From positions 1,178,001-1,242,000 of the forward strand of contig NZ_SRMB01000001.1 of assembly GCF_004745645.1 (NCBI RefSeq): a stretch of 64,000 bases of DNA, read 5' to 3'. The DNA comes from Hymenobacter metallicola. GTDB lineage: Bacteria > Bacteroidota > Bacteroidia > Cytophagales > Hymenobacteraceae. Numbering within the stretch: position 1 is the stretch's first letter; each line of letters opens with the position of its first letter. Positions 1-7,743 of the stretch are shown piece after piece. Below the pieces are notes generated by a model. That model made no database searches. It saw only the letters and a program-made list of their open reading frames with translations, and had not been told where the DNA came from. The translations under genes and the position numbers were made by a program.

Positions 1-323
1 TTGAGAAAGCGCGGAAACGAGACGGGCTTCACAATGTAGTCTAGCGCGTCGAGCTCGAAGCCGTCGAGGGCAAAGTTGGGGTAGGCCGTGACGAACACCA
101 CGTAGGGCGGGTTGTGCAAGGACTGGATAAACTCGATGCCGTTGACTTGGGGCATGTTGATGTCGGAGAAAATCAGGTCGATTTTCTGTTGCTGCAGCAC
201 TTCCAGAGCATCGAAAACATGCTCGCAGCTGGCCAGCAGGGTGAGCGAGGGAATCTGACGGATATAGCCTTCGAGCAACTCGCGGGCGAAGGGCTCATCG
301 TCGATAATGAGGCAGTTAATCAT
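1..323 (-). CDS. LytTR-type response regulator, N-terminal receiver part (cut by window edge)
   Basis: The gene starts at the ATG at 323 and runs off the left edge, so only about 107 residues are visible. These form a CheY-like receiver domain: acidic pair D8-D9, phosphoacceptor D54 in FSDINMP, T79 in FVTAY and K99 in VKP. In this phylum such receivers next to LytS-type kinases normally carry a C-terminal LytTR DNA-binding domain; that part lies outside the window, so the output domain is inferred. It is the last visible gene of a minus-strand operon behind two histidine kinase-like membrane proteins and is presumably phosphorylated by the intact kinase at 456-1586. About 130 bp separate it from that kinase. 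Confidence 0.85.
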   Translation of the reverse strand, partial: MINCLIIDDEPFARELLEGYIRQIPSLTLLASCEHVFDALEVLQQQKIDLIFSDINMPQVNGIEFIQSLHNPPYVVFVTAYPNFALDGFELDALDYIVKPVSFPRFL

Positions 324-455
324 GCCGGGTGTGGGTATCTGGGGTGTTTAAACGGTTATCCTGGGCTTGCAAAGGATCATAGACGGGCGCGGCAGCGGGG
401 GCACCACTTATTTCAGGAGCACTCCGGCCCCACTTCGTTCGAGCTGTCGTTTAGG

Positions 456-1586
456 TTAGCTTCCACTGGTGGCCGGGTGCAGGCGCAGCGTCAGGGCCAC
501 GCGGTAGGTTTGCCCGTCGGGAGCGGGGCCGATACTGAGCTGGTAGTCATCAGGCGGGTAGTGCAGGGCCAGGCGCTGTTGCACGTTGGCCACGCCCACC
601 CCGCCAAAGTCGCGGGGGCCTGCGGTGGGCGGCAGGCTGTTGCGGACTGCGAAGTGCAGCTGCCCGTCTGTTGCTTCCAGCGTAATATCCACCCAGGAGG
701 CATCCAGGCTGCTGTCGACACCGTGCTTGAAGGCATTTTCCACGAAGGGAAAGAAGAGCAGTGGCGTGATGCGAAACTGCGCCAGCGGCCCGGCCTTGCG
801 GTAGCGAATGCTGACTTTCTGGCCGTAGCGCAGGCGTTCCAGCTCCAGGTAGTCTTCCAGAAAACCGACTTCGCGGCGCAGCGGCACCAGCGCCGCATCC
901 GACTCGTACACCGTGTAGTGCATCAGGCCGGTGAGGTGCTGCACCATGGCGGGGGCCCGCTCGTCCTGCTTCACGACCATGGTGTAGATGTTGTTCAGGG
1001 TGTTGAACAGAAAGTGCGGGTTCACCTGGGCCTTGAGGAAGCTTACTTCCAGGTTCAGGTTTTCGCGCTGCAGGCGCAGGCTTTGGTTGCTGGCCGTGAG
1101 CAAAAACACGATACAGCGCAGCAAAATGGGTTGCATGGGAATAATGAAGAAGTCGCTCAGCCCCATGCTGACCCCGTACCACGAAAACACGCCCACCCAC
1201 AGGCCCCGGTCGAGGGTGCGGTGCATGTAGTCGGCCCACTCGCCCATGGGCACGCGGTAGTAGTCGAGCAGAGAGTAGCTTAGGTGTGAGAGCAGGGCCC
1301 AGAGGTAGTAAATAGCCAACAGCCCCAGGGCACTCAGCAGCCAGCGGCGGCGCACAATAAAACGCGGCAGCACGACGTAGGAGAAAAAGTAAAAGCTGAT
1401 AACGCTGGCCACCAGATCCTTGATGATGAAGGCCAGCCGGATGGCCGGCAGCGTGGGCTGGAGCTGGTAGATCAGGCACTGGAAGACCACAAACGCGGCC
1501 CACAGCAGCAGGTGCAGCGCCACCCGCCCGCGCCCCGGGCGCAGCGGAAACCAGGCGTGCCGGGCCGATGCAGCAGAAACCGTCAT
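456..1586 (-). CDS. LytS/YehU-type sensor histidine kinase (His_kinase family)
   Basis: This 376-residue membrane kinase has about four hydrophobic segments in residues 20-165, a short coiled linker, and the His_kinase domain. The phosphoacceptor motif VNPHFLFNTLN is intact (His about 191), as are the N box (PFVENAFKHG, Asn about 284) and the G box (GGVGVANVQQRL, about 328). The ATG at 1586 lies 4 bp after the stop of the upstream kinase-like gene; a TTG at 1601 would overlap that gene and is less likely. The receiver at 1-323 is probably its partner. No extracellular ligand domain is recognisable, so the stimulus is unknown. Confidence 0.9.
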   Translation of the reverse strand: MTVSAASARHAWFPLRPGRGRVALHLLLWAAFVVFQCLIYQLQPTLPAIRLAFIIKDLVASVISFYFFSYVVLPRFIVRRRWLLSALGLLAIYYLWALLSHLSYSLLDYYRVPMGEWADYMHRTLDRGLWVGVFSWYGVSMGLSDFFIIPMQPILLRCIVFLLTASNQSLRLQRENLNLEVSFLKAQVNPHFLFNTLNNIYTMVVKQDERAPAMVQHLTGLMHYTVYESDAALVPLRREVGFLEDYLELERLRYGQKVSIRYRKAGPLAQFRITPLLFFPFVENAFKHGVDSSLDASWVDITLEATDGQLHFAVRNSLPPTAGPRDFGGVGVANVQQRLALHYPPDDYQLSIGPAPDGQTYRVALTLRLHPATSGS

Positions 1587-1590
1587 GCGC

Positions 1591-2685
1591 TTATAAATCA
1601 AGGTGAAGTTCGACCCGCACGCCGGCCGCGTCCTCCGTCACCTGGGCCCGGTGCCGGTCGGGATACTGCAGCTGCAGGCGGCGCAGGGCCGCCGCTACCA
1701 CCGGATCGGAGCGGTAGGCCGCCACGGGTGGGGCAGAGCTGAAGCGGCAGAAAGTAGCCGCAAGCGCGTGCTCGGTGATGTGCAGCGTGGCGGTAAGAGT
1801 GGCCTCGGCCGCCGGCAGCCCCACGAACAGGCGCTCCAGAAACGGGTAGAGTACCAGCGGCGTGATACGCTGCCCCGCTACCGGCCCGCTCACGGCCTGC
1901 TCGATGCGGACGCCCGGCCGGCCGTGCAGGCGTTCCAGGGCCAGGTAGTCGGCCAGAAACTCCAGCTCCCGGCTCAGCAGCACAGTTTCGGTATCCGACT
2001 CGTACAGGCTGTAGCGCATCAAGTCGGCCAGGTGCAGCACCATGTCGCCGGCGCGCGGGTCGTGGTGGCGAGTGAAGCCGTGCAGGCTGCCCAGGGTATA
2101 AAACAGAAACTGCGGATTGATCTGGGCCTTGAGGTAGCGCAGCTCCAGGCTCAGCTGGTCGCGCTCCAGGGCCAGGCGGCGCCGGTTTACTACCTGAGCG
2201 TAGGCCAGAAAGCTCACAATAATAGGGAACATCATCTCGGCCTGCAGCCCCAGCACCATGCTCAGCAACCCCGGCCAGCTAAACACCGTGGCCTGCAGGC
2301 CCGGCTGGGTCGATTCGTGGTAGAACTGCGCCAGCCGGGCGGGCGGGTCCAGGTACGCTGCGGCCAGCTGGTAGCCGTAGTAGTTGAACAGGCCGAAGGC
2401 ATACACCAGTCCCACCGCACTGAGGGCCACCCGCCCGTAGCGCCCCTGCTGGAGCCAGCGCGGAATAATCAGGTAAACCAGGGCATTGAACAGGCCGATG
2501 GCAAAAACCAGCCGCAGCAGCACCAACGACCAGTTGGGCCCGTTGAAGTGGTAGTTGGTGCGGTTGTACCAGGCCAGGTAAAACCCGGTAAGCAGCACCC
2601 AAAGCAGCGCCTGCAGCAGCACGGCCGTGGTGCGGGCACTCAGGCTCTGCCAGCGGAAAGCAAAGCGGCGGATGGTTTCAGACAT
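1591..2685 (-). CDS. Degenerate LytS-type histidine kinase (probable pseudokinase)
   Basis: This 364-residue protein aligns by eye with the downstream kinase along its whole length: several membrane segments, the linker ending in YLKAQ, and the kinase domain. The catalytic features are lost. The phosphoacceptor motif reads INPQFLFYTLG, with Gln (about 192) for His. The N box reads PFLERLFVGL and lacks the Asn. No glycine-rich ATP-lid motif is visible in the last 80 residues. It keeps a full-length frame with coding-like codon use, so it is not a decaying ORF. It is first in the operon, and its stop lies 4 bp before the start of the intact kinase. It may act as an allosteric or sensing partner; that is inference. 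Confidence 0.82.
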   Translation of the reverse strand: MSETIRRFAFRWQSLSARTTAVLLQALLWVLLTGFYLAWYNRTNYHFNGPNWSLVLLRLVFAIGLFNALVYLIIPRWLQQGRYGRVALSAVGLVYAFGLFNYYGYQLAAAYLDPPARLAQFYHESTQPGLQATVFSWPGLLSMVLGLQAEMMFPIIVSFLAYAQVVNRRRLALERDQLSLELRYLKAQINPQFLFYTLGSLHGFTRHHDPRAGDMVLHLADLMRYSLYESDTETVLLSRELEFLADYLALERLHGRPGVRIEQAVSGPVAGQRITPLVLYPFLERLFVGLPAAEATLTATLHITEHALAATFCRFSSAPPVAAYRSDPVVAAALRRLQLQYPDRHRAQVTEDAAGVRVELHLDL

Positions 2686-2811
2686 GCACAAAAGCTGACC
2701 ACTTCCTTCTTTGGTGGTGTGGCGTGGTGATTTGGTCGAATAAAGTTCGGGCTCCTAAAGCTGCGTAATTTCTTTGACCCAGATTCACCCCCCACTCCAA
2801 GAAACTACCCG

Positions 2812-4080
2812 ATGCTTTCTTCCCGCTCCACGCCTGCCCTTGCTTGCTGCTTCGTGCGTCGTGCCCGCCAGCTGGCCCTGGTGGTGCTGGCCGGCCTGCT
2901 CGGCGGCACGGTCCAGGCCCAGGAAACCGACACTACCTTTGTTCGCCTGCTGCGCAAAAACACGTTTGCGATGAGCCCCAGCGGCGCGCAATTCAGCGGC
3001 CCGGGCTGGGACAGGCTGCAGCAGGACCTCCAGCAAAGTCCGCTGGTGCTGCTGGGCGAAGACCACGGCATGGCCCAGATTCCGACGTTTGCGGCAGCCG
3101 TAGCCCGGGAACTGAAGCCCGCCCTCTACATTGCCGAAATCGACCAGTATCAGGCCCAGGACCTGAGCCGCCTGGCCGCCCAGCCCGGCCTGCCCACTGC
3201 CTTTAACCGGCAGCACCCGATGGGCCTCACGTTCTACAGCTGGGCCGAGGAATTCGAGCTGGCCCGCGCCCTGCGGGCCCAGCGCGTGCCCATCATCGGC
3301 ATCGACCAGGTAAGCCTGATGGCCACCGGCAGCCTGTTTGAGCGCATGGCCGCGCAGGCCCAGGGCAAGGCCGCCAAGGCCTATCTGCAAAGCCGCGTGG
3401 CGCCCTACCAGGCCCAGGACCGCCGCGCCCTGGTAGAAGGCACCAGCCACTACAGCATCTACCAGCGCCCCGCTTCCCTGGACAGCCTGCGCGCCATTAC
3501 CAGCCAGGAAAGCCCCGCGGTGCAGCAGATGGTACGCGACTTTGTCCTGAGCAGCACTATCTACACCCTCTACGCAACCCAGGGCCTGAAAAGTCACCAG
3601 ATGCGCATCAACCTGATGAAGCGCAACCTGCTGGAAAGCCTGCGGCCCTACGACAAGCCCGGCCAGCCCCTGCCCAAGATGCTCTTCAAGTTCGGGGCGG
3701 CGCACACGGCCCGGGGCATGAGCCTGACGGGCGGTGTGTTTGATATCGGCAGCCTGGCCCTGAACTTGGCCGACGCCCACGACCAAAAGTCCCTGCACAT
3801 CTTCATCATCGGCAAGCAAGGCACCAAGTCGGGCCCCACCAACCCGGACGACCTCTCCAAGAGCGTAATGTCGTATTCCAACGATAAGAACCCGATGCTC
3901 CAGCCCTTCACTGCGGCCACGCCCGCCAGCGGCCCCTGGCAGGTATTCGACCTGCGCCCCCTGCGCCGCGCCCTGCTCAACGACAAGCTCCAGGTGAGCC
4001 GCCACGCCCTGGCCCTGGTTCTGCAAGGCTACGACTATCTGGTCATCATTCCCGAAACCACCGCCAGCCGCGCCTACTAA
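2812..4080 (+). CDS. Secreted erythromycin-esterase/ChaN-like protein
   Basis: This 422-residue protein has an N-terminal signal peptide: an Arg-rich start, a hydrophobic stretch (LALVVLAGLLGG) and a likely cleavage site after VQA. The mature part carries motifs of the EreA/ChaN/TraB-like superfamily: LLGEDHG near residue 80, AEID near 105, IIGIDQ near 165 and KFGAAH near 295, where conserved Glu, His and Asp residues line the active site. Members include erythromycin esterases and haem-binding ChaN proteins, so the substrate cannot be named. It is probably periplasmic. It stands alone, divergent from the kinase operon, and is followed by a hairpin terminator. Confidence 0.7.
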   Translation: MLSSRSTPALACCFVRRARQLALVVLAGLLGGTVQAQETDTTFVRLLRKNTFAMSPSGAQFSGPGWDRLQQDLQQSPLVLLGEDHGMAQIPTFAAAVARELKPALYIAEIDQYQAQDLSRLAAQPGLPTAFNRQHPMGLTFYSWAEEFELARALRAQRVPIIGIDQVSLMATGSLFERMAAQAQGKAAKAYLQSRVAPYQAQDRRALVEGTSHYSIYQRPASLDSLRAITSQESPAVQQMVRDFVLSSTIYTLYATQGLKSHQMRINLMKRNLLESLRPYDKPGQPLPKMLFKFGAAHTARGMSLTGGVFDIGSLALNLADAHDQKSLHIFIIGKQGTKSGPTNPDDLSKSVMSYSNDKNPMLQPFTAATPASGPWQVFDLRPLRRALLNDKLQVSRHALALVLQGYDYLVIIPETTASRAY

Positions 4081-4170
4081 GCGGCCCGTTGTTTGGTTTG
4101 CTCTCCTGCATCAGGCGTACGCAAAGCAAAGGGCCCTTCTCCCCTGAAGGCCAATCCTGATTCAATACGC

Positions 4171-4203
4171 AAGGCCCTTTGTCAGCACGGCAAAGGGCTT
4201 TTT
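4171..4203 (+). terminator. Rho-independent terminator after the EreA/ChaN-like gene
   Basis: GCCCTTTG at 4174-4181 pairs with CAAAGGGC at 4191-4198 around a loop of about nine bases and is followed by a T run. It lies 90 bp beyond the stop codon. A smaller self-complementary stretch (AAGGGCCCTT, about 4129-4138) precedes it. Confidence 0.65.
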
Positions 4204-4504
4204 CACATTTATGCCCTCTACAGCTCGCCCTTCTTCAACGGCCTGACTGATTACGACGTCTATTCCTACGTGATGCTACCGGTCAAAAAGAGCTTCTGGC
4301 AGAAGAAAGCCCCGCCCAAGCTCGACATCGTTAACCTGTTCTACCAGCTCAACTTCCGGGTTACTTCCAGCGTGGTGCCGGTGGACAACAGCAGCAGCAA
4401 CTACAACGATTTCCGCCGCGTGCGCCTGCCCTTCACCGACAACCTGGGCAAAACCAACCGGAAGAGCAAGCGCGTCGAAACCCAGGGCGCCGCCTGGGCC
4501 AGTG
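4201..4504 (+). pseudogene. Coding remnant, unrecognised protein (C-terminal fragment?)
   Basis: From about 4201 to 4500 the plus strand reads as believable protein: GC-rich third positions, a hydrophilic aromatic-rich composition, and stretches such as KLDIVNLFYQLNFRV. It has no good start codon, since it emerges straight from the terminator hairpin; the first in-frame ATG is 4273. At its 3' end it runs on into nonsense opposite the convergent amidohydrolase. A shift of one base near 4490 would bring it to a TGA at 4502-4504. I read it as a 5'-truncated and frameshifted leftover. I do not recognise the family. Confidence 0.4.
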
Positions 4505-4515
4505 AGCCGCTTGGC

Positions 4516-5340
4516 TCAGGGCCGCATCAGCCACGGGTCCCGCCACGCATTGCTCAGCTCGGCGGCCGGCACGGCCACCTGCTGCAAGGCGCCCGGCAGC
4601 GGGTGGCGCCGCACCGTAGCCAGCAGGCGCAGCAGGTTGCCGGCTACCACCTGCCGGGTTTCCTCCGTTCCCAGGTGCAGCGCCCTTATTTTGGCCAGCT
4701 CCACGCCGGGGTGCAGCCAGGGCCCATCGGAGCCGAACAGAAACTTATGGGCGCCGGCCCGGTCCACGGCCCGCTGCAGAATATCGAAGCGCCGTACCCC
4801 GCTGGTGTCGGTGTAGATGTTGGGAAAGCGCACAAGGTGGTCGATGAGGCCAGCCTGGGCCCGCCAGTCGTCGGAGAAGCTGCCCAGGTGCGGAATAATG
4901 AAGTTCACGTCGGGGTATTGCTCGCCCAGCAGCTCTACCACCGCTATTTCACCTACCACATCGTAGAGCACCGGCAGCCGAAAGGCGCGGGCCACGTCGC
5001 AGATTTCCCGGCTGATGCGGGCATCGAAGCGGTGGGACTTGATGCCGCAGAAACCGTACTGCTGCACGGCCGTCGTCACCAGTTCCCGAATGCGGCCCCG
5101 GTCGCGCTGGGCGTGCACAAAGGCAAACCCGTAGAACCGCCCGGGCTGCTGGCGCACCAGGCGGGCCACCTGCCGGTTGGCCACGGCGTAATCGGAGTGA
5201 AAGGCGGCGAAGAGCACCGTGCGCTGAATGCCGGCCTCGTCAGCCCAGGCCAGGTAGGGTTCCAGGGGCGCGTCGGTATCCCAGGGGCCGGTCAGGCCGT
5301 CGCCCTGGCCCGCGTGGCAGTGGCAGTCGATGATGAGCAT
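4516..5340 (-). CDS. Amidohydrolase-family metal-dependent hydrolase (TIM barrel)
   Basis: The 274-residue protein opens with the metal-binding motif IDCHCH (residues 4-9), typical of the amidohydrolase-2 (PF04909) branch. It continues with GIKSH near 135, IPHLGSF near 190 and FGSDGPW near 235, where the last Asp is the expected catalytic base. Members are decarboxylases and hydrolases of cyclic or carboxylated substrates, so the substrate is open. It is translated after the M20 peptidase: its ATG lies 49 bp inside the end of that gene, so the two are co-transcribed and perhaps coupled. The start is fixed by the conserved first beta strand. Confidence 0.82.
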   Translation of the reverse strand: MLIIDCHCHAGQGDGLTGPWDTDAPLEPYLAWADEAGIQRTVLFAAFHSDYAVANRQVARLVRQQPGRFYGFAFVHAQRDRGRIRELVTTAVQQYGFCGIKSHRFDARISREICDVARAFRLPVLYDVVGEIAVVELLGEQYPDVNFIIPHLGSFSDDWRAQAGLIDHLVRFPNIYTDTSGVRRFDILQRAVDRAGAHKFLFGSDGPWLHPGVELAKIRALHLGTEETRQVVAGNLLRLLATVRRHPLPGALQQVAVPAAELSNAWRDPWLMRP

Positions 5341-6737
5341 AGCCAGGGAGTTGGGGAAGTGAGCTGGCCGAGGCGGCGCAGAAAAAACAGGCTGGTGCGG
5401 ATGCCGCGCCAGAAGTTGGGCAAAAACAGAAACTCGTCGGGGCCGTGCTTGTGGTCGTCGGGCAGGCCCAGGCCCATAAGCACCGTCGGAATGCCTAGGT
5501 GCTGCTCAAAAAGGCTGACAACCGGAATGGTGCCGCCCGAGCGTTGGAGCACCGGGGCCCGCCCAAACCCGCGGGCGTAGGCCTGGGCCGCCGCTTGCAT
5601 CACCGGCAGCGTGGGCGCCACGGTATAGGGCGGCGCGTGCAGCTGGGCCCGGAGCGTGGCCTGCACCTGGGGCGGAGTGAGCCGCCGCAGGTATCGGCGC
5701 AGCTGCTCTTCTACCTGGTGAGGGTCCTGGCCTTCGGCCAGCCGGAAGCTGAGCTTGGCACTGGCCCGGGCCGGCACTATCGACTGCACGCCCGCGCCCT
5801 GGTAGCCGCCCCTGAGCCCGGTAATGCTCAGGGAAGGCCGCAGCACGGTGCGCTCGTACAGGGTGTAGCCTGGTTCGCCCCAGCCCTGGGCCACCTGGGC
5901 CTCGCGCAACAGCTGAGCCTCGGACGGACCGTAGCGCCGCAGGTAGGCCCTTTCCTCGGCGGAAGCAGCCCGTACCGGGTCGTAAAATCCGGGAATAGCA
6001 ACCCGGCCAGTAGCGTCGTGCAGGGCGGCCAGCAGCGTACTCAGGGCTTGCAACGGGTTGAGGACAGCCCCGCCAAACACCCCGGAGTGCAGCTCGGCCC
6101 GGGGCCCGATGACGGTCAGCTCGGCGGCCAGGGAGCCGCGCAGGCCGTAGGTCAGGGCCGGTTGCTGGGCCGACAGCAAGTTGGTATCCGACAGCACGGC
6201 CCAGTCGGCGCGCAGCAGGCGGCGGTAGCGGCGGATGAACTCACCCAGGTTGGGGCTCCCGATTTCCTCCTCGCCTTCCAGCAGGATTTTCACGTTCAGC
6301 GGCAACGGCCCGTTCTGGCTTAGCAACAGCTCCAACGCCTTGAGGTGCACAAAAAACTGGCCTTTATCATCGGAAGCCCCGCGGCCGTACAGCTTGTCGT
6401 CGCGGATACGGGCGCCGAAGGGCGGCACGGTCCAGGCGGCGGCCGGCTCGATGGGCTGCACGTCGTAGTGCCCGTAGATGAGCAGCGTGGGCCGGGCCGG
6501 GTCCACGCGCTTTTCAGCGTACACAATCGGGTGGCGGGGCGTTTCGAATACCTGCACCGCGTCCAGTCCGATGCCGCGCAGGTGCCGGGCCAGCCAGGTG
6601 GCGCACCCACGCACGGCGCCCGTATGGGCCGGGGCGGTGCTGATGCTAGCAAACCCCACCAGCTCCCGCAGCTCCGCCAGGGCCTTCTGCGACCAAGCCG
6701 GCGAAAATTCCTCGAAAGATGCGGCGGTTGTTTTCAT
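5292..6737 (-). CDS. M20-family dipeptidase (zinc metallopeptidase)
   Basis: From the ATG at 6737 this is 481 residues, usual for M20 dipeptidases of the CNDP/PepV kind. Zinc-site motifs in order are IYGHYDVQP (His and Asp, about residue 87), GRGASDDKGQ (about 117), EGEEEIGSP (about 150) and GLGLPDDHKHGPDE near the C-terminus. RSGGTIPVV marks the substrate-binding region of the catalytic domain. It probably cleaves dipeptides in the cytoplasm; no signal peptide is seen. The last 20 residues are low-complexity and overlap the start of the amidohydrolase gene, suggesting the original stop was lost and a later one is used. An in-frame non-ATG start at 6785 exists but lengthens it without conservation. 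Confidence 0.88.
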   Translation of the reverse strand: MKTTAASFEEFSPAWSQKALAELRELVGFASISTAPAHTGAVRGCATWLARHLRGIGLDAVQVFETPRHPIVYAEKRVDPARPTLLIYGHYDVQPIEPAAAWTVPPFGARIRDDKLYGRGASDDKGQFFVHLKALELLLSQNGPLPLNVKILLEGEEEIGSPNLGEFIRRYRRLLRADWAVLSDTNLLSAQQPALTYGLRGSLAAELTVIGPRAELHSGVFGGAVLNPLQALSTLLAALHDATGRVAIPGFYDPVRAASAEERAYLRRYGPSEAQLLREAQVAQGWGEPGYTLYERTVLRPSLSITGLRGGYQGAGVQSIVPARASAKLSFRLAEGQDPHQVEEQLRRYLRRLTPPQVQATLRAQLHAPPYTVAPTLPVMQAAAQAYARGFGRAPVLQRSGGTIPVVSLFEQHLGIPTVLMGLGLPDDHKHGPDEFLFLPNFWRGIRTSLFFLRRLGQLTSPTPWLCSSSTATATRARATA

Positions 6738-6846
6738 TAGTTCGAATCCGGATAGTTTCCCGCCGCCAGCTTGGCCGCTGTACACACACCTGGTGGGCTA
6801 CGGCAATGAGTTCACCCCAAACCTGGCAGGTTTGCCGCCCGCTGCT

Positions 6847-7743
6847 TTACCGCGCCAGCTCGTAGCCTTTTTGCAGGCGGCGGCGCTGCCGGCCCTCGGC
6901 CTTTTGGGTGCGCGCCCCGTGCCACTCGGTGCGGTACTGGCTGTATCTGGTCGTGGGGTCGGCACCGGGGTACGGGGTGGCGTGGTCGTAAGACGGAGCC
7001 GTGGGGCGGTCCTTTTTCCGGATTCGGATAGGCTGTTTGCCGTAGAAATAATGGCCCGACACCTGGTTGCCCTGCTCGTCAATAAGGTGATAGTGCGGCG
7101 CGTCCTGGGGCTGCTTGGCAGCGTGGTGGGCCACGCGGTAGCGAAACCGGGCAGGCCCCTTGGCACTAGCCGCGTTGCGGCGGGCAGCTTCGGCCAGCGC
7201 GGCCTGACGAGCCTGCGGCGCCGTGGCGTGCAGGCTGTTGCCCACCGAGGGCCGCTGCCCGTCGCCCTCCGGAATACCAGCCGAGGGCAGCGGCGCATAC
7301 GGGTCTTCCCAGGCCAGCCCGGTTTCACCGAGCAGTTCGTCCAGCAGCGCCCGGGACTTGCGTTCCTGGCAGTGCCGGCACCCGCAGCACCCGCCCACAT
7401 GCTGGCCGGTGCGCACCAGCCGCAGCTTCGTGCCGAGTCGAAACCGGTTCAGAAACTGTTGCAACGCCTCCCGGCAGCGGGGGCAGCCCTGCCGGCTCAC
7501 GACCAGCAGCACGCTCCGCACCCGAACCGGGAAGCCGGGCTCGGCGGCAGCGCGGCGCTGGAGCCAGCGCATGAGCTGAAATTCGGGGTGACCGGCGCAC
7601 CCCCGGGCCAGTGGAGCCGGCAAGAGTGGTACGCGCAGCGTTGCTCCACCCCGGGTATACACGGTAGCGCGGTCGGACGGGGCCGCGGACTCGGGCGCCG
7701 GGTGGCGGGTGGCCGGGAGCGGCAGTAGCAGGGGCAGATTCAT
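6847..7743 (-). CDS. Deaminase-like zinc protein with an extra Cys cluster
   Basis: The 298-residue protein is not a recognised housekeeping family. Residues 50-110 carry what looks like the core of the cytidine-deaminase-like fold found in bacterial toxins: HPE at 52-54 followed by a helix (FQLMRWLQRR), a hydrophobic strand (RSVLLVVSRQ), then CPRC at 87-90 and a helix containing QQFLNRF. The HxE...CxxC spacing suits a catalytic zinc site, though Gly replaces the usual Pro before the first Cys. Residues 118-125 hold a second cluster (GGCCGCRHC) that may bind another metal. The C-terminal 100 residues are basic and low in conserved motifs. Its ATG overlaps the stop of the PLP enzyme gene by 4 bp, implying coupled translation. 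There is no signal peptide. The fold assignment is inference. Confidence 0.6.
   Translation of the reverse strand: MNLPLLLPLPATRHPAPESAAPSDRATVYTRGGATLRVPLLPAPLARGCAGHPEFQLMRWLQRRAAAEPGFPVRVRSVLLVVSRQGCPRCREALQQFLNRFRLGTKLRLVRTGQHVGGCCGCRHCQERKSRALLDELLGETGLAWEDPYAPLPSAGIPEGDGQRPSVGNSLHATAPQARQAALAEAARRNAASAKGPARFRYRVAHHAAKQPQDAPHYHLIDEQGNQVSGHYFYGKQPIRIRKKDRPTAPSYDHATPYPGADPTTRYSQYRTEWHGARTQKAEGRQRRRLQKGYELAR

Noticed and set aside
114..1283. Long open frame on the plus strand opposite the LytS-type kinase
   Set aside because: It is His/Gln/Val-rich with no domain and lies antisense to a kinase with clear motifs. High GC keeps such antisense frames open; the same holds for 1603-2730 plus.
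2785..4026. 413-codon frame antisense to the EreA/ChaN-like gene
   Set aside because: The composition is typical of a reverse-complement shadow (Ala/Gly/Gln/His/Leu-rich), and the plus-strand gene has a signal peptide and family motifs.
6478..7728. 416-codon plus-strand frame crossing the M20 and deaminase-like genes
   Set aside because: It spans the ends of two real minus-strand genes and has no protein-like order.
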